Shown: positions 21,668-33,572 of the stretch, one piece after another
How positions within the stretch are numbered: the first letter of the stretch is position 1
How the letters are laid out: each line of letters starts with the position of its first letter
NCBI RefSeq assembly: GCF_030269925.1
Contig: NC_085130.1
Location: forward strand, 7,266,501 to 7,330,500
DNA: 64,000 nt
Reading direction: 5' to 3'
From: Bombyx mori
Lineage: Eukaryota; Arthropoda; Insecta; Lepidoptera; Bombycidae
The notes under the pieces: generated by a model
The model's input: the letters and a program-made list of their open reading frames with translations, nothing else
What the model was told of the DNA's origin: nothing
Database searches by the model: none
Position numbers and translations under genes: made by a program

Positions 21668-21855
21668 TAAAACCGAAATCGCAGTAAATACAAGTACTAA
21701 GTTAAATACAAAATTATATTTCGAAACACGAAACTTCGTTCTCGGCGTGTTTTTATATCAAACTTTATTCACACATCATCCTTCGCTCTAGATATCATCT
21801 ATGATACTTAGCGAATCTGCATCGCAGTAATGTTACAAGAATGACTGAAACATTT

Positions 21856-22100
21856 TACTGGTGGTAGAACCTCTTGTGAGTCCGCACGGGTAGGTACCAC
21901 CACCCTGCCTATTTCTGCCGTGAAGCGGTAATGCGTTTCAGTTTGAAGGGTGGGACAGCCGTTGTAAACGGAGACCTTAGAACCCATATTTCAAGGTGGG
22001 TGGCGGAATTTACGTTGTAGATGTCTATGGGCTCCAGTAACCACGTAACACCAGGTGGCCTGTGAGCTCGTCCACCCATCTAAGAAATAAATAAAATAAA
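21856..22100 (+). repeat. Bm1 SINE, short class
   Basis: Starts TACTGGTGGTAG and ends in the AAATAAAATAAAA tail. The tRNA-like head is absent. Confidence 0.9.
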
Positions 22101-22320
22101 ACCTAATTTATTTGAATACATTAAAAAGACCGGTTTTTATAATAAGGGTAAGTGACCCTGCCAACTGTACCGCAATGTGACTATAAAACGGGTTCAATGA
22201 CCTGCTCAGCTGTCGGATTACTTAATTGTTTTGTAGGCGCATCATGCGCTACTGTCGGTTGAAACGATTTGGACTTTTCTACCGGACTCGTGTGTAAAGT
22301 TATTCGAGATGATCTCTTTT

Positions 22321-22524
22321 TCTTTTTTTTTTCTTTTTCCCTACCTTTGCTGATAGCCTTGAGAGGCTATATCAGCTTCGCCCTAACGTGTAGGTGAGCT
22401 CATGGGGCTCAAACCGGAGTGTTGCTAACACTGGCCCTACCAAGAGCAGTGCTTCACAGAATCTACCACCGGATCGGAAACGCGACCCACTGAGAAGATC
22501 CGGCGAGAAACTCAGTGGGCTGTG
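22321..22524 (-). repeat. Tail A, near hairpin-truncated
   Basis: Poly-T start. The sense strand begins a few bases upstream of CCCACTGAG (ACAGCCCACTGAG). The 3' end is TAGGG plus an A-rich tail. Confidence 0.85.
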
Positions 22525-22578
22525 TTGTTGTTCGTTGTTTAAGAATTGAACAAAATGATAAAATTAATTTTAAGTTAC

Positions 22579-22692
22579 TTTTTATTATTATTGCCCTTGT
22601 AGGCAGACGAGCATACGGCTGATGGTGAGTGGTTACCGTCGACTTCTTAGACTTCAGTAATGCCAGGGTTAGAGCCAAGCCGCTGCCTACAA
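22579..22692 (-). repeat. Tail C
   Basis: ATTGCCCTTGTAGGCAGACG to CGCTGCCTAC; poly-T at the start. A small deletion removes the cccacc block. Confidence 0.8.
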
Positions 22693-22872
22693 TTACTTTC
22701 CTTTTATTACTGCTTTTACGTACGTATTAACGTTAAGTTCTGCCGCTTAGGTATTGCTTATGTTGGGTGTTGCGCACGCGTCTACCATGGCCCTCTTTGT
22801 TAGGGGGTCACCCCGCACTCAGCTTCCGCGTGAACTCATCGTTTAGGTATCGTCACCGACATTCGTAATTCG

Positions 22873-23130
22873 TACTGGTGGTAGGACCTCTTGTGAGTCC
22901 GCGCGGGTAGGTACCACCGCCCTGCCTATTTCTGCCGTGAAGCTGTAATGCGTTTCGGTTTGAAGGGTAGGGCAGCCGTTGTAACTATACTGAGATCTTA
23001 GAACTTATATCTCAAGGTGGGTGGCGCATTTACGTTGTAGATGTCTATGGGCTCCAGTAACCACTTAACACCAGGTGGGCTGTAAGCTCGTCCACGCATC
23101 TAAGCAATAAAAATAAAATAAAATAAAATG
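22873..23130 (+). repeat. Bm1 SINE, short class
   Basis: Starts TACTGGTGGTAGG and ends in an (AATAA)n-type tail. Confidence 0.9.
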
Positions 23131-23461
23131 AAAAGCATCTTGTTCCCGTCAAGGATTCACAGCTGAACACAAACACGAAAACGGCCGACAAAAGGAACTT
23201 CTTACGTGTGAGTATTTCGAAATGCGAGCGGAACTTTCATGAAATCTGACTATTGTTTTCGTCACGTTGAACGAAACGTTTCAAGCGACCGTTTGTTGGT
23301 ATTGCGTATTACAGTACTTTTTTGAAGTGAAAACTTCTTTAGAATCGTTGTGATTTCAAACCGGATGCAACGGAAAAAACGACAGGTAAGAGACACAAAT
23401 ACAAAAATGTGTAGGATGAAGCCAGCAAAGAATGAGACAGAAATATACACACTATTTAATA

Positions 23462-23573
23462 CAGCGCCATCTGTGAGATTTTTTAATACTAACTAATGTG
23501 TATGAAAGCTCTTGTAGTGAATTTTAATTTAGGATTATACGTGAAATTAAAATATCAATTCACAGAGGGCGCT
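23462..23573. mobile_element. Small inverted-repeat element
   Basis: AGCGCCATCTGTGA at the left and TTCACAGAGGGCGCT at the right pair with one mismatch, bounding ~112 bp of AT-rich sequence with no ORF. No target duplication was seen. Confidence 0.45.
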
Positions 23574-23689
23574 ACCTTACAATTATTTACTAATGACAAA
23601 ATTTTACATATACTTAAGACGTTTAGGATAATTGTATTTTAATTTTGGAAGGTTTCACTTCTACCACGTGTGAATTGCACACATTTTGT

Positions 23690-23960
23690 TTTTTTTTTTG
23701 TTTTCCTACCTATTCTGATAGCCTTGAGAGGCTATATCAACGTTACCCTAGCGCGTAGGTAAGCTCTCGGGACTCAAACCGGAGGTGTTGCTAACACTGG
23801 TCCTAGAAAGAGCAGTGCTTCGCAGAATCTACCACCGGATCGGAAACGCGACCCACTGAGAAGATCCGGCGAGAAACTCAGTGGGCTGTGTATATGGGTT
23901 AATTTACTCGTGGAGCCCTTCGTCGCAAGCGACGGGTTCGGCGAGGACGGTGACCAGGTA
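23690..23960 (-). repeat. Tail A, extended copy
   Basis: Poly-T start, complete 3' end, hairpin, and ~70 bp beyond it (tgggttaatttactcg, gcaagcgacgggttcg) ending near CGGTGACC. Confidence 0.85.
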
Positions 23961-24010
23961 CAGGCATAGTTGAGATGTTTCATTCAGAAAAAAATTACAT
24001 CTTGTCCTTG

Positions 24011-24112
24011 TACTGGCTTCTAGTCTCATATAACGCGGTTTCGCATAACACGGGACTATGTAGGAACGTATCGACCGTGTTATAGTTGGGTTACCTGTAC
24101 TGTTTATATATC
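24011..24112 (+). repeat. Dispersed repeat H, copy 2
   Basis: Inverted relative to 17341-17426. It has no coding potential and the family is unknown. Confidence 0.6.
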
Positions 24113-24500
24113 AAGCGATACTCCGCAGCCAAGCGTGACGGGGATCGTATAGTTACGGATTAAAAAAAAAAAAAAAAAATTGCAAATACATAACTCATTC
24201 ACTTCCGCGTGCAATAATAATTACCCGTTACCGCGTTACGTAAACTCCGTACGAAGGTTTTAATTGTCTATTAAACTTTTTCATTACATCACGTTTCACA
24301 GTGCGCTGGTCACCCTAAGGTTAATCATTTAATTAATGCATTTTATTCTTATTTTTTTAACTTTTGAGATTATATAGAAGAAAATGCTACGAGCGCTTTT
24401 TGTTTGTTTAATGTCGTTTATGCATGCTTAGGATCCGAGGAGTCCAGCTGGATTTGGATTTCTATGTATTTGACAGCATAACTCTAATATAAATAGATAT

Positions 24501-24935
24501 GTCGTCGTGGCCTAAGAGATAATACGTCCGGTGCATTCGTGTTGAGCGATGCACCGGTGTTCGAATCGCAGGCGGGTACCAATTTTTCTGATGAATTACG
24601 TACTCAACAAATGTTCACGATTGACTTCCACGGTGAAGGAATAACATCGTGTAATAAAAGTGAAACACGCAAAATTATAATTTGCGTAATTACTGGTGGT
24701 AGGACCTCTTGTAAGTCCGCGCGGGTAGGTACCACCGCCCTGCCTATTTCTGCCGTGAAGCAGTAATGCGTTTCGGTTTGAAGGGTGGGGCAGCCGTTGT
24801 AACTATACTGAGATCTTAGAACTTATATCTCAGGGTGGGTGGCGCATTTACGTAGTAGATGTCCATGGGCTCCAGTAACCACTTAACACCAGGTGGGCTG
24901 TGAGATCGTCCACCCATCTAAGTAATAAAAAAAAA
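24501..24935 (+). repeat. Bm1 SINE, full length
   Basis: A 435-bp copy starting GTCGTCGTGGCCTAA, with RNA polymerase III A-box (TGGCCTAAGAG) and B-box (TGTTCGAATCG) in the head, then the 3' half and AATAAAAAAAAA tail. Confidence 0.92.
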
Positions 24936-25462
24936 TGTGGGTAATAGTAAATTTGGGAATGGACATCCCGCTTCTGTATTCTTTGGTAATCTACCGAGTA
25001 ATGTACTTGATTTGTGTTGTAAACATCTTAAAGACAATGTTTTTCGGCAACAAATTATGTGAGGATGGGTGGTAGGTATATATTATTATGTACTGTGCGT
25101 TTAAGACATAAATGCGGTCCGAGTGAAAATAGAGGCAAAACCGACGGAAGAGAGTAATTTTTGTTTACTTGTTTTTAATAGCTTTACAACATGTTTGTAA
25201 AAATGTATGTTTTGATGGCGTAATTGTGTTTATTATACTTTTGTTTTTTTGATTAATTGATCTAATTTGTTCTTTTTTTTATTTTTTCATTTGGGAAACC
25301 AACAGTACAAAATAAACATATAATATACAAAAAAAAATAGCAAAAACAATAACCAAACGTGTTTCCACCATCAAAATCACATATAAAGTAGAGAGTGATC
25401 AAAGGAAAATAATAAGAAAAATTTAGAAATTTAAGTTTACACAAAAAAAAACAAAAGCATTA

Positions 25463-25640
25463 CTAATCGCTGGTAGATTAAGGGGTTATTCCGCTATGCT
25501 ATGATTGGGAAGGTGAGCTCACAGGGCTCAAGCTGAGAAAATCTGCTAACACTGACGCTAGCAAGAGCAGGGCTTCGCAGAATCCGCCACCGGATCGGAA
25601 TCGCGACCCACTGAGAAGATCCGGCGAGAAACTCAGTGGT
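25463..25640 (-). repeat. Tail A, hairpin-truncated
   Basis: The sense strand starts at ACCACTGAGTTTCTCG and runs to the ccagcgattagtaatg region. The 3' variant is diverged. Confidence 0.7.
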
Positions 25641-26011
25641 CGCGGCAAAGTGCGCGAACTTTAGGGACGTATTAAAGCTCTGAGCTGACTGCGAAAAGCG
25701 TGAACCGTGACTGGAAACGATCGCCGGTATAAATGCATCGGTAGCTCTCTGTTGAGCCGACGAATGTATTTTTTTTTCCACGTATCTCGTAGATGAGAAA
25801 CGATCATGATGTTATTCGATATAGAATCGATACGAAATCGATTTCGTTTCTATAAGATATTGGTTCGATGCATCGGACGTGGCGGCGGTCACGTTCACAC
25901 TATATACCATTAAGCGAACACCGTAGGTAACTTGCGATTTGTAATTGAAAACATTTACTTGTATTACGAGCTGTTGCGACACGTGTGGCGGGCAGCCATC
26001 ATGGAACTTTT

Positions 26012-26205
26012 CTTTATTTATTTATTTATTGCTTAGGTGCGTGGACGAGCTTACAGCCCACCTGGTGTTAAGTGGTTACTGGCGAACATAGATATCTACA
26101 ACGTAAATGTCGGCGCCCACCTTGAAATAAAACGCATTACTGCTTCACGGCAGAAATAGGCAGGATGGTGGTACTTACACGTGCGTACTCACAAGAGGTC
26201 CTACA
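26012..26205 (-). repeat. Bm1 SINE, internally deleted
   Basis: Tail to CCACCTTGAA, then a jump to TAAAACGCATTACTGC and on to AAGAGGTCCTAC. About 60 bp of the middle are missing. Confidence 0.75.
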
Positions 26206-26868
26206 GAGTAGAACACAAGATATTTGACAGATGCCTGAATCTCGCTTACGACATTTTCAAGATAAGCTTGCGTATATACAAGTTCCGAACAATAACATTC
26301 GGACCGTCGGTCTACCGAGCAATATCACCCGTTCGGTGGAAGATATTTCCCTATGTCGTATACATACCAAACACGATTGAATCGTGTCGTGGTTTTGTTT
26401 ACATTTTTGGAAACGTTTACAGCAATACGCCCGGATTAATTTTATTATGAAATGAACAAATTACGCATTTTTGACAGTCGATAAAATGTCAGATACGAGT
26501 AGGTCTAGTGTGTGTTAAAATCAATATAATCGATACATTTTGTATTCGGAACAATATCTTAATTAAGTAAGTTAATTTTAACACAAAATAAGGAAGTTAA
26601 TTAACAAGAATTTACTTTAACGATCCTAAATAGAGTGAAAGTTTACAATCCTTGTCGATTCAGTATCACGAGATCCGGGTTCGGTTTTCGATCGCACCGT
26701 GTATTTTTGGCCTTTTTTATAAACGGGCGTTTTAGTTCTGGATATAATTGTTGGTTGGTTGTGGGTTATATGCAAATAATAATAAGTCAGGGAAGCCGCA
26801 ATTACTAACGCCATCGGCAGGCATCGCAGGGGCGAATACGGTGATCGAGGCAAGAGAAATATTGAGTA

Positions 26869-27118
26869 CTAGCTGCACCCGTCTGCTTCGCTGGTCATTT
26901 ATAATTAACATTATTATTTCTCACCCCCACAAAGATTCTCATCATTAATGCCCCCGCAAATGGTATAGGGAGTCAAACGCTCATATAAATATTAGCCTAT
27001 CCATTAAGTACATTTATTTTCTACATGGATACCAAGTTTCAAGTCAATCGGATGAATGGTTCAGTAGTTATAACGGAACATCCGTAAAAACCACTGTAGA
27101 TTTATATATTAGTATAGA
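26869..27118 (-). mobile_element. Helitron D, non-autonomous
   Basis: Minus strand TCTATACTAATATATAAATC ... GTGCAGCTAG between A and T, exactly 250 bp. Copies at 31328 and 45261 are also exactly 250 bp. Confidence 0.8.
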
Positions 27119-27863
27119 TATAGATACTAGTCACGTTTGTTGTCTAGAACAATTTAGAAATCTTCTCTTGACGTCAGCAAACGAAAACGATTGACAGTTC
27201 TTAGTGATTTTTTATTAATTATATTATTGAGTTAGTATGTTCTTTTTCACACGCATTGTTGTAAACAAGCTAATTGACAACCGCAGAAATGACGATAACC
27301 TGGATCCGCTTTTCGATTTCAATACACAGTAATAATGTGCAATCGATATCGAGTTTTCGTGGTAGTTACAAATTTTTTAAGCTATTGCATAGCTTTTATC
27401 GCGGGCCTTGAGCGCAGCGACCGAATCATGATAGTCCGTAACGAAAAAAACCTAACACCCTCACTCCGCCTACCATGTAGCTCGCGTTCAACACATTCAC
27501 ACGTTGCGCTTGTGTAGTGTTTGTGAATAAGCGCGTGGCGTGACGTCACACTGCATGCGCATCATGAAAAGTCTGCCCATCTCTCTCTCGCGCGGTCTAG
27601 CTTATGAGTGTGAAGGGACAGTTAAGGTTTTGCTTTTATTAATTTTTAATATAGCGTGGTCTTGTTTTATTATTGTTTTAATATTAAATTATCATTGTCT
27701 AATTATAATTGTATAAGTTGACAAAAAATGCTATGCAATACCTTTACCGCGGCAGTTCCCGAGTGCCACATGTTTTTTTTTTTTTTATAAAACTGGCATC
27801 GACTTCGCTGGAGAATATATTCGATAAATAAGATATTTTTCTCCCACGTAACCGATTGATGTC
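27119..27863. other. Unassigned intron DNA with CRE-like site
   Basis: No gene or repeat recognised. Around 27520-27610 the base composition becomes CpG-richer and contains a perfect TGACGTCA palindrome (27541-27548) followed by TGCATGCGCAT. Poly-T at 27773-27786. Confidence 0.35.
27541..27548. promoter_or_regulatory. CRE-like palindrome TGACGTCA
   Basis: Perfect cAMP-response-element consensus in a locally CpG-rich patch of intron 2. A single 8-bp match in 64 kb is expected by chance roughly once, so this is only a candidate. Confidence 0.2.
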
Positions 27864-27956
27864 TTTTTTTATTTATTGCTTAGATGGTTAGATGTGCTCA
27901 CGGCCCACTTGATGTTAAGCGGTTACCGGAGCTCATAGACATCTACAACGTAAAAT
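27864..27956 (-). repeat. Bm1 SINE, 3' fragment
   Basis: Poly-T, GCTTAGATGG, then the gatgttaagcggttaccgg and gacatctacaacgtaaa blocks. Confidence 0.8.
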
Positions 27957-28124
27957 GTGATTTTGCTATGAGCAAACTTGGCTGTGCCCTGACTTCACTG
28001 TTGTTCATGGTTAAAGATCAGAATTCATTCATTGTCGGGTCAGGTGTTCATAAATTGTGTATACCTACAAACGTGTTTTCTTTTTCATGAGCGCGACTCA
28101 AAAATAAACTGGGCACTTTCATTT

Positions 28125-28369
28125 TACTGGTGGTAGGACCTCTTGTTAGTCCGCACGGGTAGGTACCACCACCCTGCCCATTTCTGCCGTGAAGCAATAA
28201 TGCGTTTCGGTTTGAAGGGCGCGGCAGCTGTTTTAACTATACTTGAGACCTTAGAACTTATATCTCACGGTGGTTTGAGCATTTACGTTGTAGATGTCTA
28301 TGGGCTCCAGTAACCACTTAACACCAGTTGGGCTGTGAGCTCGTCCAGCCATCTAAGCAATAAAAAAAA
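28125..28369 (+). repeat. Bm1 SINE, short class
   Basis: Starts TACTGGTGGTAGG; 245 bp to the AATAAAAAAAA tail. Confidence 0.9.
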
Positions 28370-28583
28370 TGAAATTGAAGAATGTTTCAAAACATTTTAT
28401 AACATCTGACACTTCGATTTATCTACAATGTTAGTTAGTTTTCACAATCATTTATAATTGTTAAATTATCGAACGTAAATTTCCGATAAGTCGTACTAGG
28501 AAGTAAGACGTTGAAAAATAGTGATAAAAATAAATAAATAAGCCATTTATTTCTTGGTTTTGCAAAGTTTAAAAAAATCTATA

Positions 28584-28849
28584 TCTATATATTATATATA
28601 AAAATGAATTACTGTTCGTTAGTCTCGCTAAAACTCGAGAACGGCTGGACCGATTTGGCTAATTTTGGTCTTGAATTATTTGTGGAAGTCCAGAGAAGGT
28701 TTAGAAGTCGATAAATAGGAAATTGCTCGGAATTAAATAAAAATAACAATTTTGTTTTTCCTTTTTTTTTGTTTTAAGTTTATTTAATACAAAAATTTAG
28801 GTCTTTTATTTATCGATTGAGGCACTACGAAGTATACCGGGTCAGCTAG
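28584..28849 (+). mobile_element. Helitron C, non-autonomous
   Basis: Starts TCTATATATTATATATAAAA and ends GGGTCAGCTAG between A and T. 266 bp, no ORF. Confidence 0.8.
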
Positions 28850-28929
28850 TAATAAATATAAATGTATGTATTAATGTTTAGGATGCAAAATGCAAAAGAG
28901 TTTTGTAATTAAAACGTTGTTGTAAGATT

Positions 28930-29060
28930 TAGTTAGCAAGAACCCCGGATTAGGTAAAGGACTCCTCCAAAGATGCCCAGGCGTCTCTATCCTGTGCTAC
29001 GTCTATCCAGGTTGGGTCAGCTGAGGTCTTCTTCCCATCTGGTTAGTGATCTCCATCGAC
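28930..29060 (-). mobile_element. LINE polymerase C-terminal fragment
   Basis: The minus strand reads ADPTWIDVAQDRDAWASLEE then SFT and a stop. This is the A.DR..W arrangement seen at the C-terminus of RTE-like and related LINE proteins. Confidence 0.55.
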
Positions 29061-29720
29061 TTCTCTTAGCCATGATCCACAATGATAGACAATCATTATT
29101 GAATCGAATTATTCGATCGTGTAGTTTATCTTTCCGCGTACAAACAATAGACAGTACAGTCTGTGATTAGATGTAAAAGGTTATCGATTGCACATGCAGT
29201 ACATATACTTATTATGACAAGGCGATTTTCGACAGTGCGCAGTAAAAACTAGTGATGCAATTAGTCGATTATTTACTGATGACGAACTAATCGATAATCG
29301 ATAATCGAAAGCTCGAAAACTGAATTGTTGTTGTTTTTAATGTGAATTGAAATAGCTCGAAAGTTTCTAATTAAAATTTTTACGCAACATAACTTTTGCA
29401 AAAGAAAAACCGCCATTTGTTTTTTTTGTTCTCTCTACGATGTAGTTTAATTGGCTAGTTACAGAGAAAAAAAATACAAGTCTTATCATTGCTCGTTTGA
29501 TACACAATTTCGTTAATGTTGTTCGAACGTTTACACGTGCCGTGATAACATTGTGTCAGAGGAGGCTGACACGTGTACGATCAAGTACACGCGAAATTTT
29601 CTATTCCCAGTAAACATTAAGATGTAGTTACAGTGTATTTTGTATTAATCTGTTTGCGCGCGCCTCTGGCCTTAGAGAGTGTATTTCGATAAAGCGGCAC
29701 GACACGAGAACCCTCTCATT
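29061..29720. other. Unassigned intron DNA
   Basis: No gene or repeat recognised. A short run of overlapping TCGATAA units occurs near 29288-29312. Confidence 0.35.
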
Positions 29721-29729
29721 GTGGCCGCA

Positions 29730-30004
29730 GGTAACTACATTGCCGATCCTGCGGATCAAATGGTAAACAGTCGACGTTGCCCAAAACACGTCGTTTTGTT
29801 ACCTACAGACACAGCCCACCGAGTTTCTCGCCGGATCTTCTCAGCGGGTCGCATTTCCGATCCGGTGGTAGATTCTGCGAAGCACGGCTCTTGCTAGGGT
29901 TCGTGTTAGCAACATCGTAAGGTTTGAGCCCCGTGAGCTCACCTACTAACCCGGTAATTCTGACATGGTCTCTCTAGACCAACAGCTTCGGTAGGAAAAA
30001 AAAA
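29730..30004 (+). repeat. Tail A, extended copy
   Basis: Includes upstream blocks (tgccgatcctgcggat, aacagtcgacgt) shared with 8225-8580, the hairpin (one arm CCCACCGAG) and the GGTAGGAAAAA end. An internal segment between acgtcg and cagacacag is deleted. Confidence 0.8.
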
Positions 30005-30645
30005 CTTAAAGATTGCGTTGCACCCGAGATTCTGTTTCCCGTAGTGCTATTATTATAACAGCTAATTGTGAGGCCCAAAAAGCTCTTAAAGTGGCGACCG
30101 CGTACCTTAAGATATAACCTAGGTAAGCCTCTCGCAAAGTACACCCACAACCTGTTGAAGATCGCCAGAATTCTACGCAGACGCGGGAAGAATCGCACGA
30201 CTGATCATTACAGCGGACTCCGCGCGAGACCTATGTCAATCTGTTAATAGTAGAAGCAACTAGGGTATACGTATCTTTTGCTTTCCTAAACCAGCCACTA
30301 TGCTCAAACTCGTCAACCCCTAAAAGATAAAATGTTAGGGTCTTAGTTTAAACTCGTTTCAAATGATGCGATCAATATTGGAATCCTTCAAGCAAATACC
30401 AATTTTTCCACCGAAAGGAGTAGTATGCTTGACACGTATTCACGTATGACTTTCATGATTAAGAAATGACATGAATATGATATTTGTGTTCCGGAATCGT
30501 TTGCTAATGTTCAATGTTGTTTCAATGTCAAATAGGGAATTACCGTGATTTCGTAACTCCGGGGAATTACCGAGCGTTCTCTTGTGTTGTTGTTATACGA
30601 ACGCTAACAGACCTATTTATTGTTTGGTATTAAAATTTACTTGCC
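30005..30645. other. Unassigned intron DNA
   Basis: No gene recognised. A minus-strand basic open frame around 30080-30198 (RFFPRLRRILAIFNRL) has no known match that I can name and is probably chance or old repeat. Confidence 0.35.
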
Positions 30646-30890
30646 TACTGACGGTATTGAGCGTCTAGTGAGCCCGCGCGGTTATATACCACCACTTTGC
30701 CTAGTTTTTTCGTGAAGCAGTAATGCGTTTCGGTTTGAAGGGGGGCAGCCGTTGTAACTATACTGAGAGCTTAGAACTCATGTCTAAAACTGGATGGCGG
30801 CATTTACGTTGTTGATCTCTATGGTCTCCGGTAACCATTTACCACCAGGGGTGCTGGGAGCTGGTCCACCCATTTAAGCTATCAATACAA
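30646..30890 (+). repeat. Bm1 SINE, short class, diverged
   Basis: TACTGACGGTATTGAGC is the mutated short-class start. The gcagtaatgcgtttcggttt block is intact, and the end is A-poor. Confidence 0.75.
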
Positions 30891-30954
30891 AATGTATTCT
30901 AAAATTGTTTACAATAAATGGAACTTAATTATCGTTAAATAAATCTCCTTAAAA

Positions 30955-31290
30955 TCTTTTCTTCTTCTTCGTTGCTACATTCTTGACTGAGTGGTCATAG
31001 GCATTGTGTGTCTCTCTCCTCACTCTCTGTGACTCACCCCTAAGGTGAGTTTTAAATCCTGGCGCCTCTCCTCTCTTTCGGCTGCGTGTCTGATGCCCAC
31101 TTGCAGAGCGCAATTTTCTCCAGTTCTGATCTGGTCAGTCCGTCTTACGGAAAGCCTGCCGCGTGACCTGACGACCTCAACATTGCCTTGTACCATCAGT
31201 ATCGAAAGACCCAGAAAGACATTGGCCCAAAAATGTCAGGAAACCAGAACTGAACCGAGCAGGAGAGAAAAACCTTGTCAGTCGTAAAAA
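30955..31290 (-). mobile_element. LINE fragment
   Basis: The minus-strand translation contains RTDQIRTGENCALQVGIRHA then AERER. This resembles a W.DQI...G-type LINE polymerase C-terminus with an A..R..W continuation. Frames are broken. Confidence 0.45.
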
Positions 31291-31327
31291 CAGTTTTGTT
31301 GTTTAAAAGTTTAATTGTATACAATCA

Positions 31328-31577
31328 CTAGCTGTACCCGACCGCTTCGTTGGGCATTTAAAATTAACATTATTATTTCTCACCCCCACAAAGATTCTCA
31401 TCATTAACGCCCCCGCAACTGGTGAAGGGAGTCCAACACTCATATAAATATTAGCCTATCCATTAAGTACATGTATTTTCTACATGGATACCAAGTTTCA
31501 ATTCAATCGGATGCATGGTTCAGTAGTTATAACGGAACATCCGTAAAAACCAGTGTAGATTTATATATTAGTATAGA
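31328..31577 (-). mobile_element. Helitron D, non-autonomous
   Basis: 250 bp, minus strand TC...GTACAGCTAG between A and T. Nearly identical to 26869-27118. Confidence 0.8.
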
Positions 31578-32224
31578 TTACTAGAATAATAATGATGCAC
31601 GAAAAGGGATTAAGAAAGACATAGTAAAAATTGCAACTCTGTTCTGTCGTATTTATAGTTCGAATTACATTGGCAACATAAACGAATAGTATTGGAGCTC
31701 GTTGACAGAACGTGAATCATCATTGTTTTCGTCCCGGCATGAATGACATTACGTGCACGTATATGGCATTTAATAACAAAACAAATTTGTACGGAACATG
31801 CGAAATGTTATGTTGATCCGATAAAAACACGTGAAATAAGACGAAAACAGGCCAATTGATAATACCAATATTTTTACTGGTTCATAATTCATTTGAATAA
31901 TGACGTCAGAGTTCAATTTTCCCACGCAGAGTCGATAGCATAGTTCGTTTAGGGTGTAAAGGACAAAGGGCGCTCTCTCGATCGCCGCCAAAAATTATTA
32001 AGTCCTCACATCTCTTTAATTCACGTATTAATAATCTACATTAATCATCACATAAAATTAACGAAATGCAAATATGTATTCGCGAATTACTTCCACTATG
32101 AAAGAAGTATGATGTTAGAGTGTATGAGATCATGGCGTTTGCGAAAACGTCGTAATATCGGGAACTCATATAGTATCATAACTCACATAGTCTGATAATA
32201 CCCGCAAAATTTATAAATTGGCGT
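31578..32224. other. Unassigned intron DNA
   Basis: No gene or repeat recognised. Confidence 0.35.
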
Positions 32225-32432
32225 TTTTTTCCCTACCTAAGATGATGATAGCCTCTCAAGGCTATGTCAGCGTAACCCTAACGTGTGAGTGAACTCTCGG
32301 GGCTGAACCAGGAGGGGTGACTAACACTAGCCCTAGCAAAAGCAGTGCTTCGCAGTATCTACCACCGGATCGGAAACGCGTCCCACTAAGAAGATCCGGC
32401 GAGAAACTCAGTGGGCTTTGTCTATGGGGTGA
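32225..32432 (-). repeat. Tail A
   Basis: Poly-T, ctacctaagatgatgatagc, then standard blocks to CTCAGTGGGCTTTGTCTATG. It extends ~15 bp beyond the hairpin. Confidence 0.8.
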
Positions 32433-32442
32433 GGCGTAGTGG

Positions 32443-32507
32443 GTGATACCACCACACTGCCTATATCTGCCACGATGCAATCACGCTTTCCGTCTTGAAG
32501 TGTGCGA
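32443..32507 (+). repeat. Bm1 SINE, short internal fragment
   Basis: GGTGATACCACCACACTGCC to TCTTGAAGTGTG aligns with the middle of Bm1. A diverged tail-C-like piece may follow (32537-32585). Confidence 0.5.
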
Positions 32508-32721
32508 TCAATATATCTAATACAAATGAGGCTACAGTAGGTAGAGGCTTGGTTATTCCTCTCTTATTGCTGATGACCGTGAGCGAAACAAACGACCTCA
32601 GATCTCAAAGGCCGCATTTATTTTCTGATGTGTATTGGCTCCCGTACACACCGAACAATAAGTCTGTCAGCGTTGCTTTAATATACAACAAAAAAAGAAA
32701 CGTAAAATAATTATAAATAGA

Positions 32722-33072
32722 CATGCTTTAACAAAAACCGGCTCCAAATAGAAAAAAAAAGATATTCCAAAACAAATTAATATACACTAAAAATAAAAAT
32801 CATCGAAATCGGTTGGCGTGATATTGAGTTATTCATCTATTTGTCGCGCACGTACTTAATGCGAATTTAAGACTTATATGGTTTTCTCGTGGATACCATT
32901 ATCAGAACTGGACTAAATTTAAATGTGGCCACAGGGGAAGCGTCAGCTTCCTAATAAAAAAAGAATCATCAAAATCGATTCATCCAGTCAAAAGTTCAGT
33001 TCAGTCCAGTAACAAACATAAAAAAAATCATACAGTCGAATTGAGAACCTCCTCCTTTTTGAAGTGGGTTAA
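32722..33072. mobile_element. Dispersed repeat E, copy 1
   Basis: Begins ATGCTTTAACAAAAACCG and ends with ctcctttttgaagtgggtt. The ends are complementary (AACCGNCTTCAAA / TTTGAAGTNGGTT), as in a TIR element. The gaatcatcaaaatcgattca block recurs at 35701 and 55670. Confidence 0.6.
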
Positions 33073-33449
33073 TAAATGCGCACCTGTAATAATTGTTATT
33101 TAACACTGAACGAACCCGTAATGTTTTTTTTTAAACAATAAATCACGTCCACCCGAGCTAAATAAGCGTGAAGAAGCGCGCAGTCGGTTCGTTTTAAGTA
33201 CCAGGGCATCATAGCCGCACGAAGCTAGAGGCCGTCCCAGGACGTCGTCCGTCGGCGCGGTCGTCGACCCCCGAAACTGGCGCGTAGCGGTGCCCGGTCG
33301 TTACCCCACCGTCCTTAGAGAGCTCCGTGACCTTATGATCACCTGGTATTCTGTACTGTTCTACGCATTCATTTGTTGGCGGTAATTAGTTTATCAAACA
33401 CGAAAAGCGAGTACTTTATTGATTGTACAGAGATAGTTTTTGTTTTAAT
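33073..33449. other. Unassigned intron DNA with GC-rich patch
   Basis: 33180-33335 is strikingly GC- and CpG-rich compared with its surroundings and contains the palindromes GGACGTCGTCC and GGTCGTCGACC. No ORF of note. It could be a promoter-like patch or the remnant of a GC-rich element. Confidence 0.35.
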
Positions 33450-33572
33450 TGTTTAGATGGGTGGACAAGCTCACAGCCCACCTGGTGTTAAGCGGTTACT
33501 GGAGCCCATAGACATCTACGACGTAAATGCGCCACCTACCTTGAGATATCAATTCTAAGGTCTCAGTATAGT
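33450..33572 (-). repeat. Bm1 SINE, 3' fragment
   Basis: TTGTTTAGATGGGTGGAC through ctcagtatagttaca. The 5' half is missing. Confidence 0.85.
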
